Shown: one piece after another, positions 1-42,658 of the stretch | Layout: each line of letters begins with the position of its first letter | How positions within the stretch are numbered: the first letter of the stretch is position 1 | NCBI GenBank assembly: GCA_037577475.1 | Contig: CM075202.1 | Location: 7,293,501-7,357,500 of the forward strand | Direction: 5' to 3' | DNA: 64,000 bases | Origin: Chaunax sp. Z400 | Taxonomy: Eukaryota; Chordata; Actinopteri; Lophiiformes; Chaunacidae | Notes under the pieces: model-generated | What the model was told of the DNA's origin: nothing | Database searches by the model: none | The model's input: only the letters and a program-made list of their open reading frames with translations | Made by a program: the position numbers and the translations under genes

Positions 1-132
1 GACACCGTACTGCCGGTGGTGGAGCGGAGGTTTGAGGAGGGCGTGGGCAAGCCGGCCAAACAGCTGCAGGACCTGAGGAAGAGCACCAGGTCGATTCGAA
101 TCAATCCAGAGAGTACCACATCTCTGGTCTGA
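1..132 (+). CDS. 3' end of an unidentified gene (terminal coding exon, partial)
   Basis: The frame is open from the first base and ends at TGA 130-132, giving 43 codons. The reading starts DTVLPVVERRFEEGVGKPAK and ends in STTSLV, a highly charged tail with coding-like codon use (CTG, GTG, GAG, AAG). No splice acceptor is visible, so the exon begins upstream of the window. The final Ser-Leu-Val would fit a class I PDZ-binding C-terminus, but this is only a pattern. I do not recognise the family. It does not resemble the C-termini I know for FAM89A, ARV1 or TTC13, which precede TRIM67 in mammals. That it is coding is likely but rests on a short stretch. Confidence 0.5.
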   Translation, partial: DTVLPVVERRFEEGVGKPAKQLQDLRKSTRSIRINPESTTSLV

Positions 133-865
133 GACTGCAGTAAAAGGTGGTGGACAGAAAAACATTTAAATGTTCTTTTATTGACTGTTCTGGCAATTTC
201 AATTCCCTTTAGAAATACTTGTTAGTAAATTGTTATTTTGAGATTGAAAGACAGGAAATGTCAGAATCAAACATGGAGGACAGCAGAAAACAATACCTGA
301 AGAAAAATATGTTAAAAAGATACTTTGCACCTGAATTTGTACCGATGTACACAAACACATGTTGATATTGAGTAATATTGATGAAAAATGATGTAATATT
401 TGCATTGCTTTCAAAAAACCCAAATGTTGCATCCAGTATTTGTTTTTGAGCAAAGAAAATGTTCCTGTTTACATCTCAAGGCTTAGTGATAACAAAGAAG
501 TGCACTGATCCTCGAGTGTATTTCTACCATGAATACACAAAGGATGTATTTATTGCACAAGTACACAAAAGGACACGTTTCTGACAAACAGCTGTTGAAT
601 GTACCTTAATTTTCTGATTAGACCGGCAAAGAAATGTGCAGTTTTGTGCACATTTTACCAAATCTAATGTTTATGCTGTTTTAAGGTTTGAAAGCAATAT
701 ATTATGTCGTTTGATTCAATCACTCATCATTAATTTTAATGCTGTTGGACCATTATTAGGTAGTAGCCAGTATTCTAGCATATTAGGACTAAAAAGGGAT
801 GACTGAATTGGAAAAGTAAATGTTCACTGTTGTAATAGTCAAAGTTTAGACATAATATGAAATTT

Positions 866-871
866 AATAAA
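866..871 (+). terminator. Candidate poly(A) signal of the upstream gene
   Basis: A canonical AATAAA lies about 735 bases after the stop codon at 130-132, with T-rich sequence following. It is the first AATAAA seen downstream and would define a 3' UTR of about 750 bases. In AT-rich fish DNA this hexamer occurs often by chance. Confidence 0.4.
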
Positions 872-3779
872 GATAATCAAGCACAAGCACAATCTTGTTT
901 TGTTAAATTCATTATTAGTCATTATTTTTATTATTATTATTCCCTTTGAGCAGTTCTTATAATTCAATGCTACAATTAGGAATTGCAGCACACAACACAT
1001 CTGCAGTAAAATGTGTTTTCATCATCACCATTTGATGAATGAAAAATCTGGGTTGCGGAGGATTTGATACATCAAATATTTAAAAGACTATTCAGTGTAA
1101 TATGTATTATGTTGGACTGATTTTCTTAAAACCAAGTTAAAACAATTTAAAGACAAGGACTGACGCGTCAGCTGCACCTCCATATTCAAAACATTTCCAT
1201 GTGGCTGCACAAATTAAAAGCTCTGTAGTTCTTTCAGTTTATTTATTGATTCCAGTTTCAGGCCATTGTTGCCCTCTTATGGCTGCTTAAAATGTAAAAT
1301 TATGAGATGCATTCAGATTTTAAGGCATTCCTTTTACTCATAAATCAAATATTACCATTAAACGTAGCAGTACCAGAGAAATAATTGTGTTTTATAAGTT
1401 TGAATGTTGTGTTATTTTCTCAAAGACATTTGATAATATGTTTAAAGTGTGTATAAAGGGAAAACAATTAACTTTAACATTCTGCTTTGGTTTGGACAAG
1501 GGTTAAGGTTGATCAATTGGATCATTTCACCAGTCTTGAAGTTGTTCTGCTGTAATTTAAATTTGCGTCTTTGCAACACGAAAACAATTGCTCCTCTGTC
1601 CGTGTGAAGCATTTCCCAGAAGTGACAGAGCCCAACGTGCCACAGAGGCAGACGCAGGTATTTTTAGACCTTGTTCAGGATTCAACACGATTGTTCTCTC
1701 TGCTCCGAAGCTCATCTCATTATAATCGCTGATGTGATCGAGGGATCCTGGAAAGCCTCGGGTGAAGTTATCAGCTTATCCTCAGAGAGGAGGCATCAGG
1801 CTGGTGGGATTATTTCAGGGGAATTCATTCAGTCAAAACTGAAAGAATGTACACTGAAAGTTTTGTATGATGAAAAGATGAAAAGATTTCGATTCTTCAT
1901 CTGGAAAAGAGTGTGGTGAAGGTGCTGTGCATGAATGCTCCACCTCAGAAGCTTCATCGATGATGATTGAGACAACTCTTCAATCGCTCAGTTAAAATAT
2001 GATTCATTTTTAGACAGCCTCATGTTGCTTCACATACATGCAGTTCTGCAGGTTCACTGTTGGTTGAACCTGTCAGGGGTAAATTCTTTAAGCCAAATAA
2101 AGCCATATGTGGAAAAAGGGCAACATTTGTGACTAAATTATAACCATTATAAAGAGTCTATAGTGCTTTGCTTACAATATAGGTACATTTTAAAAGATGA
2201 AGTTATCAATTACTTCAATATGATTTAAAAGTCATGGAGAGTAACTAGTATATAAGTATATTGTACTTCAGTATTTCCATTTTCCATGCAATTCAGAGGT
2301 AAGGAGGGTTGTTTTTACTGCACTGTATTAATTTTATGACTCATAACTTTGCAGATTCATAAAAATAAAAATATCGTCGCCATAAAAATTCTACATATGA
2401 CAATTAAAAGCAACTTACATATAAACAGCTGATTTTTAATTCAGTGAAATCTGTACGGGCACTTTAACTTTCTGCTGATAACACTCAGTCAGTTTGTCTT
2501 TTCTCTGTAGCCTGATTGTCTTTACAATGCAGTCTGAGGATAACCCATAATGACAGTTCTTTGACTGCAATCTTAAGTGATCATCACCGTTGGGTGTTTG
2601 GATTTTCTTCATGAAGATCTCACAATGATTGCTCCTCTTTTAGAAGCCATTTAGACTTCCACATCTTTGTCAAAGTGACAGTTTTACTTGAGCTTTCATC
2701 TCCAGCTGTCAGGCTGAGCCATCTTATTTGCAGGCCTGCCTTTACATATTTATGACAACGTATAAACAAAAGGGAAAACAATAAAGTAAAGCAATGACAA
2801 TAATGCATATGTTTGCATGTCTCTGAGCAAATATCCTTCCATTAAAGTGAGTGTATGTAGGTTTGCACTCATGTTACCGCAGAGCAGATCTGTAACTATG
2901 GGTAATGGGATGCTAACAGGGCTAATAAATGGAAAAGCTGTCCCAGTGGATTAACGCTGCACCCTGAGGGACTTCAGTCACGGCTGCTGTCTGGTGAATT
3001 AAATGTTCAGCTAACCCCAAGTGCTATTGCCACAGAACATGAAGGTAACAGGATTGAACTGACTACAAATCAATTTTGAGGATCTGTCCTCTTTAGCAGG
3101 ATTAAAGATCTTAACATCCAAAGTCTTCATCAGTATCAGTATCAGTAGAGTTTCAACTTTCTTTGGTTTGTGCTGGTTTTGGCTTATCACTTGTTTGAGG
3201 CTGACGTGTATCAGCCAAAATGAATGATTGTCATTGCCATGATGACCAGCATGTTGACATAAAGACTGACCATCAAGGTCTTTCTACTAACAAGTTTCTT
3301 TTCTTTTTTGTATCGCTGTATTTGCTGGCCAGAGGAGCCACACAGCAATAAATGATTTATAGGCTCTAAGATTTATTAACAGATTGCATTGGTGGAAAAG
3401 TATAGTTACTCAAATCGTGCAACAACACACAATTTTGAAGTACTTGTACTTCACTTTATTTCAATTTTATGCTACTTTATACATCTACTCCACACACTTT
3501 ACTCAAGAGGTATTTTTACACCATTACATTTATCTGACTATAGTGACTACCTTCGATGCAAATACATTTTATTATTCAAAACATTCATTTATCAATTTCT
3601 AAAATATAATGCATTGTTCTAGATTAAGTATAAAGTAGTTCAAATGTGTTCTACCTAAAAAAGCTACGTATAAAGTGAAAATGTTGGTCACATGTTAATG
3701 TCATGACATCAAGGGGATCTGTGGTGTTTCAGATCCTTAAATTAACCTAATCAATCAGCTCAAACAACAAGCCCCACAA
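872..3779. other. Intergenic region upstream of TRIM67
   Basis: AT-rich DNA without a convincing exon. Around 1590-1920 the sequence is richer in G and C and has an 82-codon open frame beginning at a TTG, but there is no start codon, splice context or family resemblance. The end, from about 3380, holds a copy of a dispersed teleost repeat. Nothing else was recognised. Confidence 0.5.
3384..3600. repeat. Dispersed teleost repeat (GTGGAA...AGTACTTGTACTTC type)
   Basis: The stretch runs from GGTGGAAAAGTATAGTTACT through AAGTACTTGTACTTCAC to TTATGCTACTTTATACATCT and a CTACTCCAC motif. Closely related strings recur at 43285-43345 (GAGGTACTTGTACTTCCC ... ACTCCTCCAC), and looser ones near 19165-19300, 17310-17410 and 46200-46530. 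Such pieces are familiar as a very abundant degraded repeat of fish genomes. I cannot assign a class. Confidence 0.5.
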
Positions 3780-3898
3780 TCCCCGCCCCTCTTTACGCAT
3801 GCGCAGAGCCGCGTAGGGAGCTGTCCGTGTCAGTCGGTGCTGGAGTGTTTGCGTTGAAGCCGCTTTTCCCCACTTGTCCACCGAAACAGACGGGAGCG
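3780..3898 (+). promoter_or_regulatory. TRIM67 proximal promoter / 5' UTR at a CpG island
   Basis: Base composition changes sharply here from AT-rich to CpG-rich, and the CpG-rich stretch continues through exon 1 to about 4740. A CCCCGCCCC GC-box lies at 3781-3789 and an NRF1-like palindrome CGCATGCGCA at 3796-3805. There is no TATA box. The transcription start is probably between about 3790 and 3850. The start codon at 3899 sits in GAGCGATGG, with G at +4, and is the first in-frame ATG. Confidence 0.5.
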
Positions 3899-34389
<30,491 letters not shown>

Positions 34390-34580
34390 GAAACCCTTCC
34401 TTCCTTCCTTCCTGGATTCAAACCAACGATGTCATACACTATGCCTCGGTTTGCTCCCACATGGACTTTTTCCAGTCACATTAGATGGATTAACCTCTTA
34501 CCCATCTTTCTCAAGGTGCCCTTAGTCTTGGATACACATCAACTTATTTGGGACAAAGGAATCAGTTATTATTGGCTATA

Positions 34581-34586
34581 AATAAA
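34581..34586 (+). terminator. Candidate TRIM67 poly(A) signal
   Basis: First AATAAA after the stop codon at 34387-34389, about 190 bases downstream. A second AATAAA is at 34779-34784. Brain TRIM transcripts often have much longer 3' UTRs, so neither is certain. Confidence 0.35.
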
Positions 34587-37500
34587 TGAATCGGAGCTTG
34601 TGGACATCACTACAGAGAGGACTGGCAATACCATGGTTTGCCATGCTTTTTTCATATCCCAGTTTTTTGGCCCTGTGAACTCCAATACACCAACAAACTT
34701 CTGTTATTATTCCAGCTTGTTCCTCAGAATAGTTTTAACAAGAAGGAAAATACAGCCTAAAATTACTGGAGGCCTGAGAATAAACTAATTGACCTTCTCA
34801 CTTTGACAGAATTAATAGTGAATATTTCTACCAGAAGAATTATTTTCTTGCACTTTGCTGTGCTAGAAAATAATTTTAGGCTTTCCAGGGATTTCATTTA
34901 AGACATATTATCAGAAAATAACACCAGTCACCTTGAAAGGCAACAAAGTGATTCAGGAGGCGAGAAAAAGATCCAGGAGTATACTTACTGTTGCTATGTT
35001 TCTCTTTCAGGTGTGTTTACAGCTCTCAAGGTAAAACTAGATGAAGAGAATGTTTCACAGGAGTCGTGGCACCATGAGGTGTTTCACTGATGAAATATTT
35101 AAAAGCCAAACTTCCCCTTTCACACTTTTTTTAGATATCCCAGTTGTGGCTCCAAAAACCTCCTGTTTCTCCTTCCCCTCTGTCTCAAAGCGGCTCAAAC
35201 GAAGCGGCTTGTCATTGAGAAGAAAGCAAGAATTTAGTTACGCTTGAGTTTCTGGTAGACTGTGATTCAATTTACTTGCACTGCATGTCTGTCCACCTCA
35301 AGTTGTATATTAAAAGGGAGGAATAGGAAACGTTCATGCCTTATTTAGGGATCTGATGTGGTTAGAGGAAAGGTAAAGTTAGCCTAAAGACTGAACAGGT
35401 GCTGTTTCCCCATATTTCCACTCTGCTGGATGCAGCTTCAGATCTTCTCATTTAATCCTTGGCAAGAAAGCAAATTTTCTAAAAAGTCAAACCATTCTTT
35501 TAAATTCACTGAAAAAACACATATTTCACAAATGTCAAAATAACATTTCCGTCACAATTAATAACTCTAATTCACTCTTTTCTAATCAGTAATGTCCCCC
35601 CAGTCTGCACATTGCCTGTGACTAAACCCTTATCATTTTTGTAATGCTTTCCTATAACATGCTGTCAGCGCCATCCATTCTTTACACTTAACATCCAGTT
35701 TTGATTCCCTTTATGTAGCTGTTGAAATCCTCTTATTCCACTGTGACTGATAGCATCATCATATTCTTTATCATTTTGCTCCAGCTGCCAATCAAGCTGT
35801 ATGTTTTGCACGGATTAAATAGTCAAGACTCCCTTTGGAAATATTTAGTCTGACATAACTGGGCATTTTTTGGAAACGTTAGGATCACCGTTAGAATTTT
35901 AACAATTCTGTGAGGTTGAATAATGTTTAGCCGCACAGCATATGTTTGCAATGACTAAATCCCCTGCATGTCAGTGAGGGTAGAGGTTCAAATAAGCCTG
36001 CAGCATTAAATAAGCTTTGGGGGTTAATTTTGTTGCCAAAACTTCAAAATTGTGCCAACAGTTTATGGCTTGCTCCGCTGAATTAATCCAAGTGAAGGAA
36101 TGAGGTCCATTAACAGCCTGCAGGATGCCCCCCCCCCCCCTGCAGTCTCACCATGTCTCATGAAGAAACATTTTCACCTTGAGGGACGCATATCAGAAAA
36201 CTGTACCGAAACAGCACTGAGCCAAAATATACTCCTTGTTTTAGTTTTATAGAACCAGTAGCTACTATCATAAATCAGAATGAGATGAGAAAAGTGTGGT
36301 TGACTCAAGGTAATTTACTTCTCAGTCTCTCTGTAGAGTCTCGGACGACCTTCAAGCATCTTTAATCTGTCAGTAACATCTGTGAGGAACATGACGTAAA
36401 GCGACACTCGCTGCTACATTTGTCATCAGGGATTACATACGGCAGCCTGTGGAGGACAGCGGCCTCATAAATCAACCAAACCACTGTGACTAAGGATACG
36501 AGATGTTTTAATAAACATTTACGTCATTGTTTTCAGTTATTTTAACATTTAAAACATCTGAAATATTTCTATTTCCTGTAATGCTGTGAGTGTGACAGAA
36601 GTTATTTGAGGTACAAACAGGCCCGCCATACATAGATTGGGGTCTACGTGTGAATAGAAGTCCATAAAACTGTAAATACTGACATGTGAGTTATGATTAT
36701 GATGCATTATACTTAGCATGGATCAAGCGTTGAACAAGTTTATCTGGAGGTGTTTTGTATATAGTGTGCTGTATTACTGTCTTTGCAATGATTGACGTTA
36801 AAGCCAACCTCTACCACAGCCTGCCCTCTGCTGTTGGATGACGACAACAACAGGGCCGATGCATTTCTTACTGATCCTGTTCGATATCAGACAAACTGTG
36901 TTTTCATACCTCTAAATAGCTGATCTTTATATAAAAAATTGTCAGCAAACGTTTTATCTGACAAGGTGTCAGGTTTTCTCTGAAAGCGTTGCATCTCCAA
37001 GGAAGCATATTGCATTCACTTGAAGAAAAAAAAAAGGTCTGTTTTTTTTAATTAACGACATTATCTCATTCATAAAAACAGTGCCATTTTTTTTTCTCAA
37101 GCGAATGCAATACGCTTCCGTACATCTCTATCTCATGATATTCAAACATTTAATCAGGGACGTAAAATAGCAGTTTAAAATTACATTTATTATATACGTT
37201 GAAAAGCTATTATGATTGCAGGCAGCACCTAAAACCCAACCTACCACATGTGTATTCTTTTAAATTCTCAGTTCACTAGATTTTAAATACAGCAGGTGAC
37301 TCAACAGAAATGAAGTAGAAATTAGTGACATCTATTTCCAGTACAACAACAGAATTATGAAATGTTTAAGCCTGTGGTTACCTTTAAATATGGAGTATTA
37401 GTGTTATAATATGCTAATATCTTCCAACTTTCATTGGTTTTTACTTTACTTTTTTTCAATTAGCAAAGAAATATGACTGAAGAATAATGATCAAGCATTT

Positions 37501-39184
37501 TGGGATATAGGGAAAGGATTATGTTTAATAAAAAATTCTTTTATTTTTTTTATTTGATATGAATTTTCTGCCAGTGATCTCACATTCCCATTTGACTTGA
37601 ATGCAGCATTCTCCTGACCCAGAAAGCAAACCTCTATCTGCCAAAGTGGATTTTTTTTTCTTCTGATGTTCCCCAGACAGCCAGCCGCCACCTAAGGGCT
37701 ACATATGAATCACATGAGGCTTTTCTGGCTGCTCTGCTCTACTCTGATCAGCCCTCCCCTCTGACCGTCCTCCCACACCAGAGAGGAGAGGTGCAAAGTC
37801 AACCAGTCCCAAGGTCGACTTTGCCGTAACTAGGAATAGATTTTTTGATCAAATGAGCAAAGTGAGGCATCTATAACGTAACCACGGGGGAAACACTTCT
37901 TTCTTCTGAAAGTCTGGGTTATTTGGGGTTACATGGCTGCTGGCTGTGTTTATGCCAGGCAGCGAAGAAATCATGTCTTTCTTAGTTTTCTAAAATTAGT
38001 ATCAAAACTCTCTGACAGATAAGACAAAAATTATATTTAAATGAGTCACTCCTGTCTAGATATGGTATTGTAATACTTATTGTATTTTCGTCACTTACCC
38101 ACCCATGAATGTGAGATTTTACTAATTTAACTTCAGGATATGATGCTTGGAATAAGAGCATGCCACTGCTGTTACCTATATAACGTTTATATTTTACTTC
38201 ATAAAGTATGTAAATATATTTAATTCCATATTTATTTTCTTTTGTATATTGCCTTCAATATGTTAAGCACTACAGTTGAATGGCTACGAGTTATTCTATA
38301 TATGTTTACTGTCTGGTTGACTGCCGAGGGTTAAATGTTAAAAAGAGGCTCGACGACTACAAAATCTCAACAGAGAAATCGTGATGTGCTGCAAAGCCTC
38401 ATATTTCCTTTTTAAAAAAAAATATAAATATCAAAAGCTGCTTCAAGAAAACGGTGAGAATTTGTGACCTCACCCAGACGCGCACACTGCCAAATCTCAC
38501 CTCGTTTCACCATCAACTTCATCGTTCAAACTCCCTTTGTTTTCCTTAAAGAAAATGAAAATAACTGCTTTCTGTAAAGATTTCTATCGTTTACATCGAG
38601 AGCGGCTTCTTCAGGTCCAAGTTCTGTGGGTTTATAAGGGATGAAACCTACAATATAAAGACTAGGCCTGCTTTCTCATCATACATTCAGTGTTTGTGTG
38701 TGTGTTGCTTCATGAAAATGTCTGCCAGGACTTTACCTGTGTGTTTTTTTTAATAACTACCCACATCTAATTCTTGCCATGCTCCCCTAAAGTCCTGCCA
38801 ATGTAAATGTTTTGTACGACTACATGGTTTATATTTGCGAAATGCATTGTGACTGCATAATTTTAAAACTTGACAGTATAAAAAATAACACACGCAAATG
38901 TCTTTCTTTTGGTCATTTATAAAAACAAAATAAATTAACTGTGATGGAATATGGTCTGAGTCTCCAGTTTCCTGCAACGTCCTGCCACAGGGTCCATTTT
39001 GGCGATGAGCCGTTTCCTTGTCTCAGCAGTCTGACACCAGTCACACTCGCTCATACTTAATGGCAGACCTCAGCTCCTGCCCACTTCCTCATAACACAGC
39101 AAATAGTCCGACTGTGAGCTGCGTCACTGATCCTGCATATCAGTTCCTCCTTTTGGTCTTCTAACGTTTTCCCATCCTGGAAAA
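34587..39184. other. Region between the convergent TRIM67 and C1orf131 genes
   Basis: Mostly AT-rich DNA with no supported exon. Part may be an extended TRIM67 3' UTR. The 119-bp inverted-repeat element at 37001-37119 is the only mobile-type structure recognised. A C-run lies near 36128. Confidence 0.5.
37001..37119. mobile_element. Hairpin (MITE-like) inverted-repeat element, 119 bp
   Basis: Left arm GGAAGCATATTGCATTCACT plus TGA (37001-37023) and the reverse complement of the right arm (37119-37097), GGAAGCGTATTGCATTCGCT plus TGA, agree at 21 of 23 positions. The similarity continues inward into GA(A/G)AAAAAAAAA. The 70-base centre is AT-rich (AATTAACGACATTATCTCAT). Both mismatches are A-to-G/C-to-T type, as expected from CpG decay of one arm. 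Such a snap-back structure fits a miniature inverted-repeat transposable element; no target-site duplication is obvious. Confidence 0.65.
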
Positions 39185-39190
39185 TTTAAT
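39185..39190 (-). terminator. Candidate C1orf131 poly(A) signal (ATTAAA)
   Basis: TTTAAT on the + strand reads ATTAAA on the minus strand, about 180 bases past the C1orf131 stop codon. It is a common variant hexamer, but other sites further on cannot be excluded. Confidence 0.3.
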
Positions 39191-39368
39191 CTCATCTGCA
39201 AACATGAGCATAGGAGACAGACATATTTCAACTTGACACCCTTTAACCTCATCACTAGATGTTAAACCGTAACCTTTACCCTTAACTTTTACTAGTTCTA
39301 ACATTATGTTCCCAAGCAAAGACCAGTAGTGTCGGTAGATAATTTACAAGAACACACTTACCCCACAA

Positions 39369-42339
39369 TTACCTTCCTCGCTTCTTGCCTTTGATTGTCT
39401 GGATCTCCTTGGAGCTTAGGATCAGCATGCCGTTCTTGAAGCGGCCCACCTGACCTGTGGGGGCCGCCCCAGAACCAGAGGGCACCTTCTTCTTCTTCTT
39501 TTTGTTGTCCCTGGTGGAGATTGAAGCACAAGAAAACAGGTTTTAACTACTGGAAACAGACATTATAAATATCTTACTTAAGCTCAATATTGAAGGATAT
39601 TGAAAATACAAGTGCTTTCTTTTCTATCCAGAAAAGTGTTTCTGAAGGAGGTATTCTGTGCTTACAAACTAAAGATAACTGCGTATCAATACATTCAAAG
39701 ATGATGTTTGCTGTCATGTTGTTTAGTACTCTTTTTTTAATTACTCTTTACAGCACCTCCTGCTCTACGATCTCCTACGGGAAAATGTTTGACCTATATT
39801 GAGAAGTGGCGTCACACCCACCTTTGATTACTCTGCTTCTTCTTTTTCTTCAGGTCCTAGCAGTGACACAAGGTATACCAAAAAAGAAAAATAGGCATAA
39901 TAAGATCAGATTTTTATTATGTTGTTATTTTAGCAATTTCAAAATATGCTAATGATTTAATTACAGCCCAAATAACCCTTTAACAAAATGCTGTACCAGT
40001 CAAAAGTTTGACCACATTTTCCATGAAGGTAAACCCGAGACTGAAGGAGCAGGTCTTACCGGCTGAACCTCCTCCTTTGCTTTCTGCTTCCTCTCTTTCA
40101 TCTGCTGCTGCAGTAACTTGTAGTTAACATAATCCTTCTTTGGAGGCTGATTAAGAGACATTAATTAGTGTTAACTGACCTGTCAACAATTAAAAAGTCT
40201 GCTACAGAGGAATCTATTAGTGTGATGCTAATTATATATGTACGTCATATGTTTTCCTTACTCTGGCTCCCAGCATGACCGCTCTGTCCTGTTCAAAAAC
40301 ACGCTGCTGCTCCTTCTTATAGCCTGTGATTCCAAAGCGATGGACCTCAAGACGAGCCTGATGAAAACATACACAAACAGTAAATGAATCCAAACATATC
40401 ACAGAGGTAAAGGGGGCTAAATGTAAGACACTTATATTCATTAATCATGCAACAATTTACAGTCACATAGAAAATAATACAGTCGCACTTCCACTTAGAG
40501 CAGCAACAAAAAAAAAGCAACAATTAGAGGAAACAATTGACACATCACAAGACTTTTGTTGTGGTGCATCATTTTAAATGCTGTGATTTAAACACTCACC
40601 TTTTCCAGGTTGAGTTCTTCGAGCTGATCGCTTTGCTTCTTCTCCGTCATCTGAAGGGCCTTGAAATGAGGACAGGACACACCAGACAAATAAGACGAAG
40701 AGAGAGGCAAAGTGAAATGAAGGAATACTGACAAGAAGAACGTAGATAGAGAAAATAGACTACCATCACACAGTCGAGTGTCAGGTTTCAAAAACGAGTT
40801 TCTAATATGAAAAAGATTCTGAATTTGACGTCTCCCCTATAGCTATGTAGATTGCCATTTTAAAGCCTTATGTGAAGCGGAGAAGGATACACATTGTTAC
40901 AGCTCCCGAGAACCCGAGGACATTTATAATAATAAATTATCCATCTGAGAAAATAATCAGACGGAGACGGCCTATATCTGACACAGTAAACCACAATAAA
41001 ACAATATTTAAGGGGCCCCAATTCTTTTGTTATGGATGCAAATTTTCTTCTTGTGTTGCCTGGATGCCGCCGCCGTAAAATGTGTGCTCATAAAAGAGGT
41101 TTACAGAGTAGGTTCAAGGTGCATACTGTACACTTACAGGTACTTTGTTGGGGGCTGGTGACTGCTTAGTTTTCAGTTTCTTTCTGGGGTCGTGAAATGT
41201 GACGACCTCCGCGCGGCTGCCCTGCTGGATGGCTGGACCTGAGTGAGACATGAAGCATTACGCCAGTGACAAAAGGAGGCACATAAGCCATGAACATATT
41301 GATGCAAATATTTTAACAAAGTAACATATATGCACATCGGCATGGGTATTTTCCCTGATTAATAGGTCACATGCTGCCAAAATTGCTCTGCTTGTTAATT
41401 ATTTGGCCTTATTCTATGGGAAAAAAGTCCACTGAGGACATTAAATCCATCATATGTGAATTGTGTTACACATGCTTGTTGCTATCCTACCTGTTTGTTC
41501 AGTCTTAAGTTGCTTCTGCTGGTGTTCAGGACCAATTTGATCTGCTCTGTTGTCTTCAGCGTCACCGCAGATATCCTTGAACTCTTCTTCCTCCTCGTCT
41601 TCCATAGGTCTTTTACGTTTTTTCTTCTTCTGAGACTTGAGCTTCTTTTTGGTTGCTGGTCCATTACCTACAGTCAGTCAACAACATGAGAATGAAATAA
41701 ATCTCACTCCAGTTCCTGCAACGTTTGGTAAGCACAACCAACTTGTCAACTCAAAGGTTAATATGGAATGGCATTGTAAGGAATTATTTTCATACAACAC
41801 AATACTACCCAAGTAAACTTGCAAATAAACAAAGTGATGCGTTTTTAAATGTCTTGAATGTATTATGTAAGAATTACAATCTGAAATATGCAATACATTC
41901 TTCATTACAAACTTCATAATGGTGTTAATATCACTATTCTGCTCAGTAACGATGTAGCTCATTAAGTGACCACTGAGTGTATAATTTTTTTAAAGTTTTT
42001 ATAGACTGACACCGCATCACAGTGCTGTTTGTGTATTAGTTTATTTGGAACAGTTAGCTAATGTTAGCTAGCATTCACGCACAACTACACTCAATTGATT
42101 TGGCGAAATTGAAATGTGAGAAGTAACACAACGAAGACAATATAATGTTTTTAACAATTATATTGTGCCAACAGGCCCATGAATTTGAAAGAAAGAACGG
42201 TCTCTTCAATTCCTGTTAAAGTAAGCTGGTAAAGCTAGCTACCTGGCTAACTACACTTACCAAAGTCATAAAGCTTATCCAAAACATGTTCAAGAAACAG
42301 GCGATCTTCGTCTGCTTCTCCGTTCATCTTGGAGCTCAT
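39369..42339 (-). CDS. C1orf131: C1orf131 homologue, nucleolar ribosome-assembly protein (DUF4602)
   Basis: Coding exons in transcript order: 42339-42261, 41667-41491, 41238-41138, 40659-40600, 40357-40262, 40146-40060, 39856-39822, 39510-39369. All frames join, giving 258 aa from MSSKMNGEADEDRLFLEHVL to KGKKRGR and TAA. The N-terminus has an acidic helix, then a basic KKKLKSQKKKKRKR stretch and an acidic EDEEEEEF block. The conserved core is ARLEVHRFGITGYKKEQQRV followed by AVMLGARPPKKDYVNYKLLQ (about residues 140-185). The tail is lysine-rich with GRFKNGMLIL. The human protein is somewhat longer (about 290 aa). The family is a nucleolar component of the small-subunit processome, related to yeast Faf1. 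No catalytic residues are expected. It is divergent from GNPAT, as in other vertebrates. Confidence 0.9.
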
Positions 42340-42658
42340 TTTGAACTAATGGTAATATCTGTTTCATAAAAAATACGAGATGTTTGGGGCTCACAACAAA
42401 GATTGCAGCCATACATAACAACAAACTGTGAACGCACGTGGGGCGGCACGACCGCATCTGTCCTTTGCGGCTACCGTACATGCGGAAGTGACACGGATAT
42501 GTCAGTTTAGCTCTAAGGTTTAAACGCCCATGCGAAGTTCTTCAGGCGATTTTTATCAACTTGAAGTGTGCGATAAAGAGTCGCCACCGAACAAATATTC
42601 CTGTACATATAACTTCACCGGATGCAACGTCTATGTGTCGGTAAAGTGTGATTGAAGT
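42340..42658. promoter_or_regulatory. Bidirectional promoter between C1orf131 and GNPAT
   Basis: Only 319 bases separate the two start codons, which point away from each other. The interval contains a CACGTG E-box at 42435-42440 running into GGGGCGG (42440-42446), and an ETS-type CGGAAGTG at 42483-42490. There is no TATA box. CpG content is higher than in the surrounding introns. Both genes are housekeeping types, which fits an ETS/GC-box bidirectional promoter. Start sites for either transcript cannot be placed exactly. Confidence 0.65.

Noticed and set aside
1671..1919. 82-codon frame in the intergenic region
   Set aside because: Starts at TTG, no splice sites or family resemblance; probably chance.
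3827..3898. Upstream in-frame extension of TRIM67 by 24 codons
   Set aside because: It would start at GTG; there is no ATG, and family members start at MEEELKCPVC or nearby.
35012..35031. A 20-base stretch with AG and GT borders (TTTCAG...CAAGGTAAAA) after TRIM67, as a possible extra exon
   Set aside because: Too short, after the TRIM67 stop codon, and no partner exon follows.
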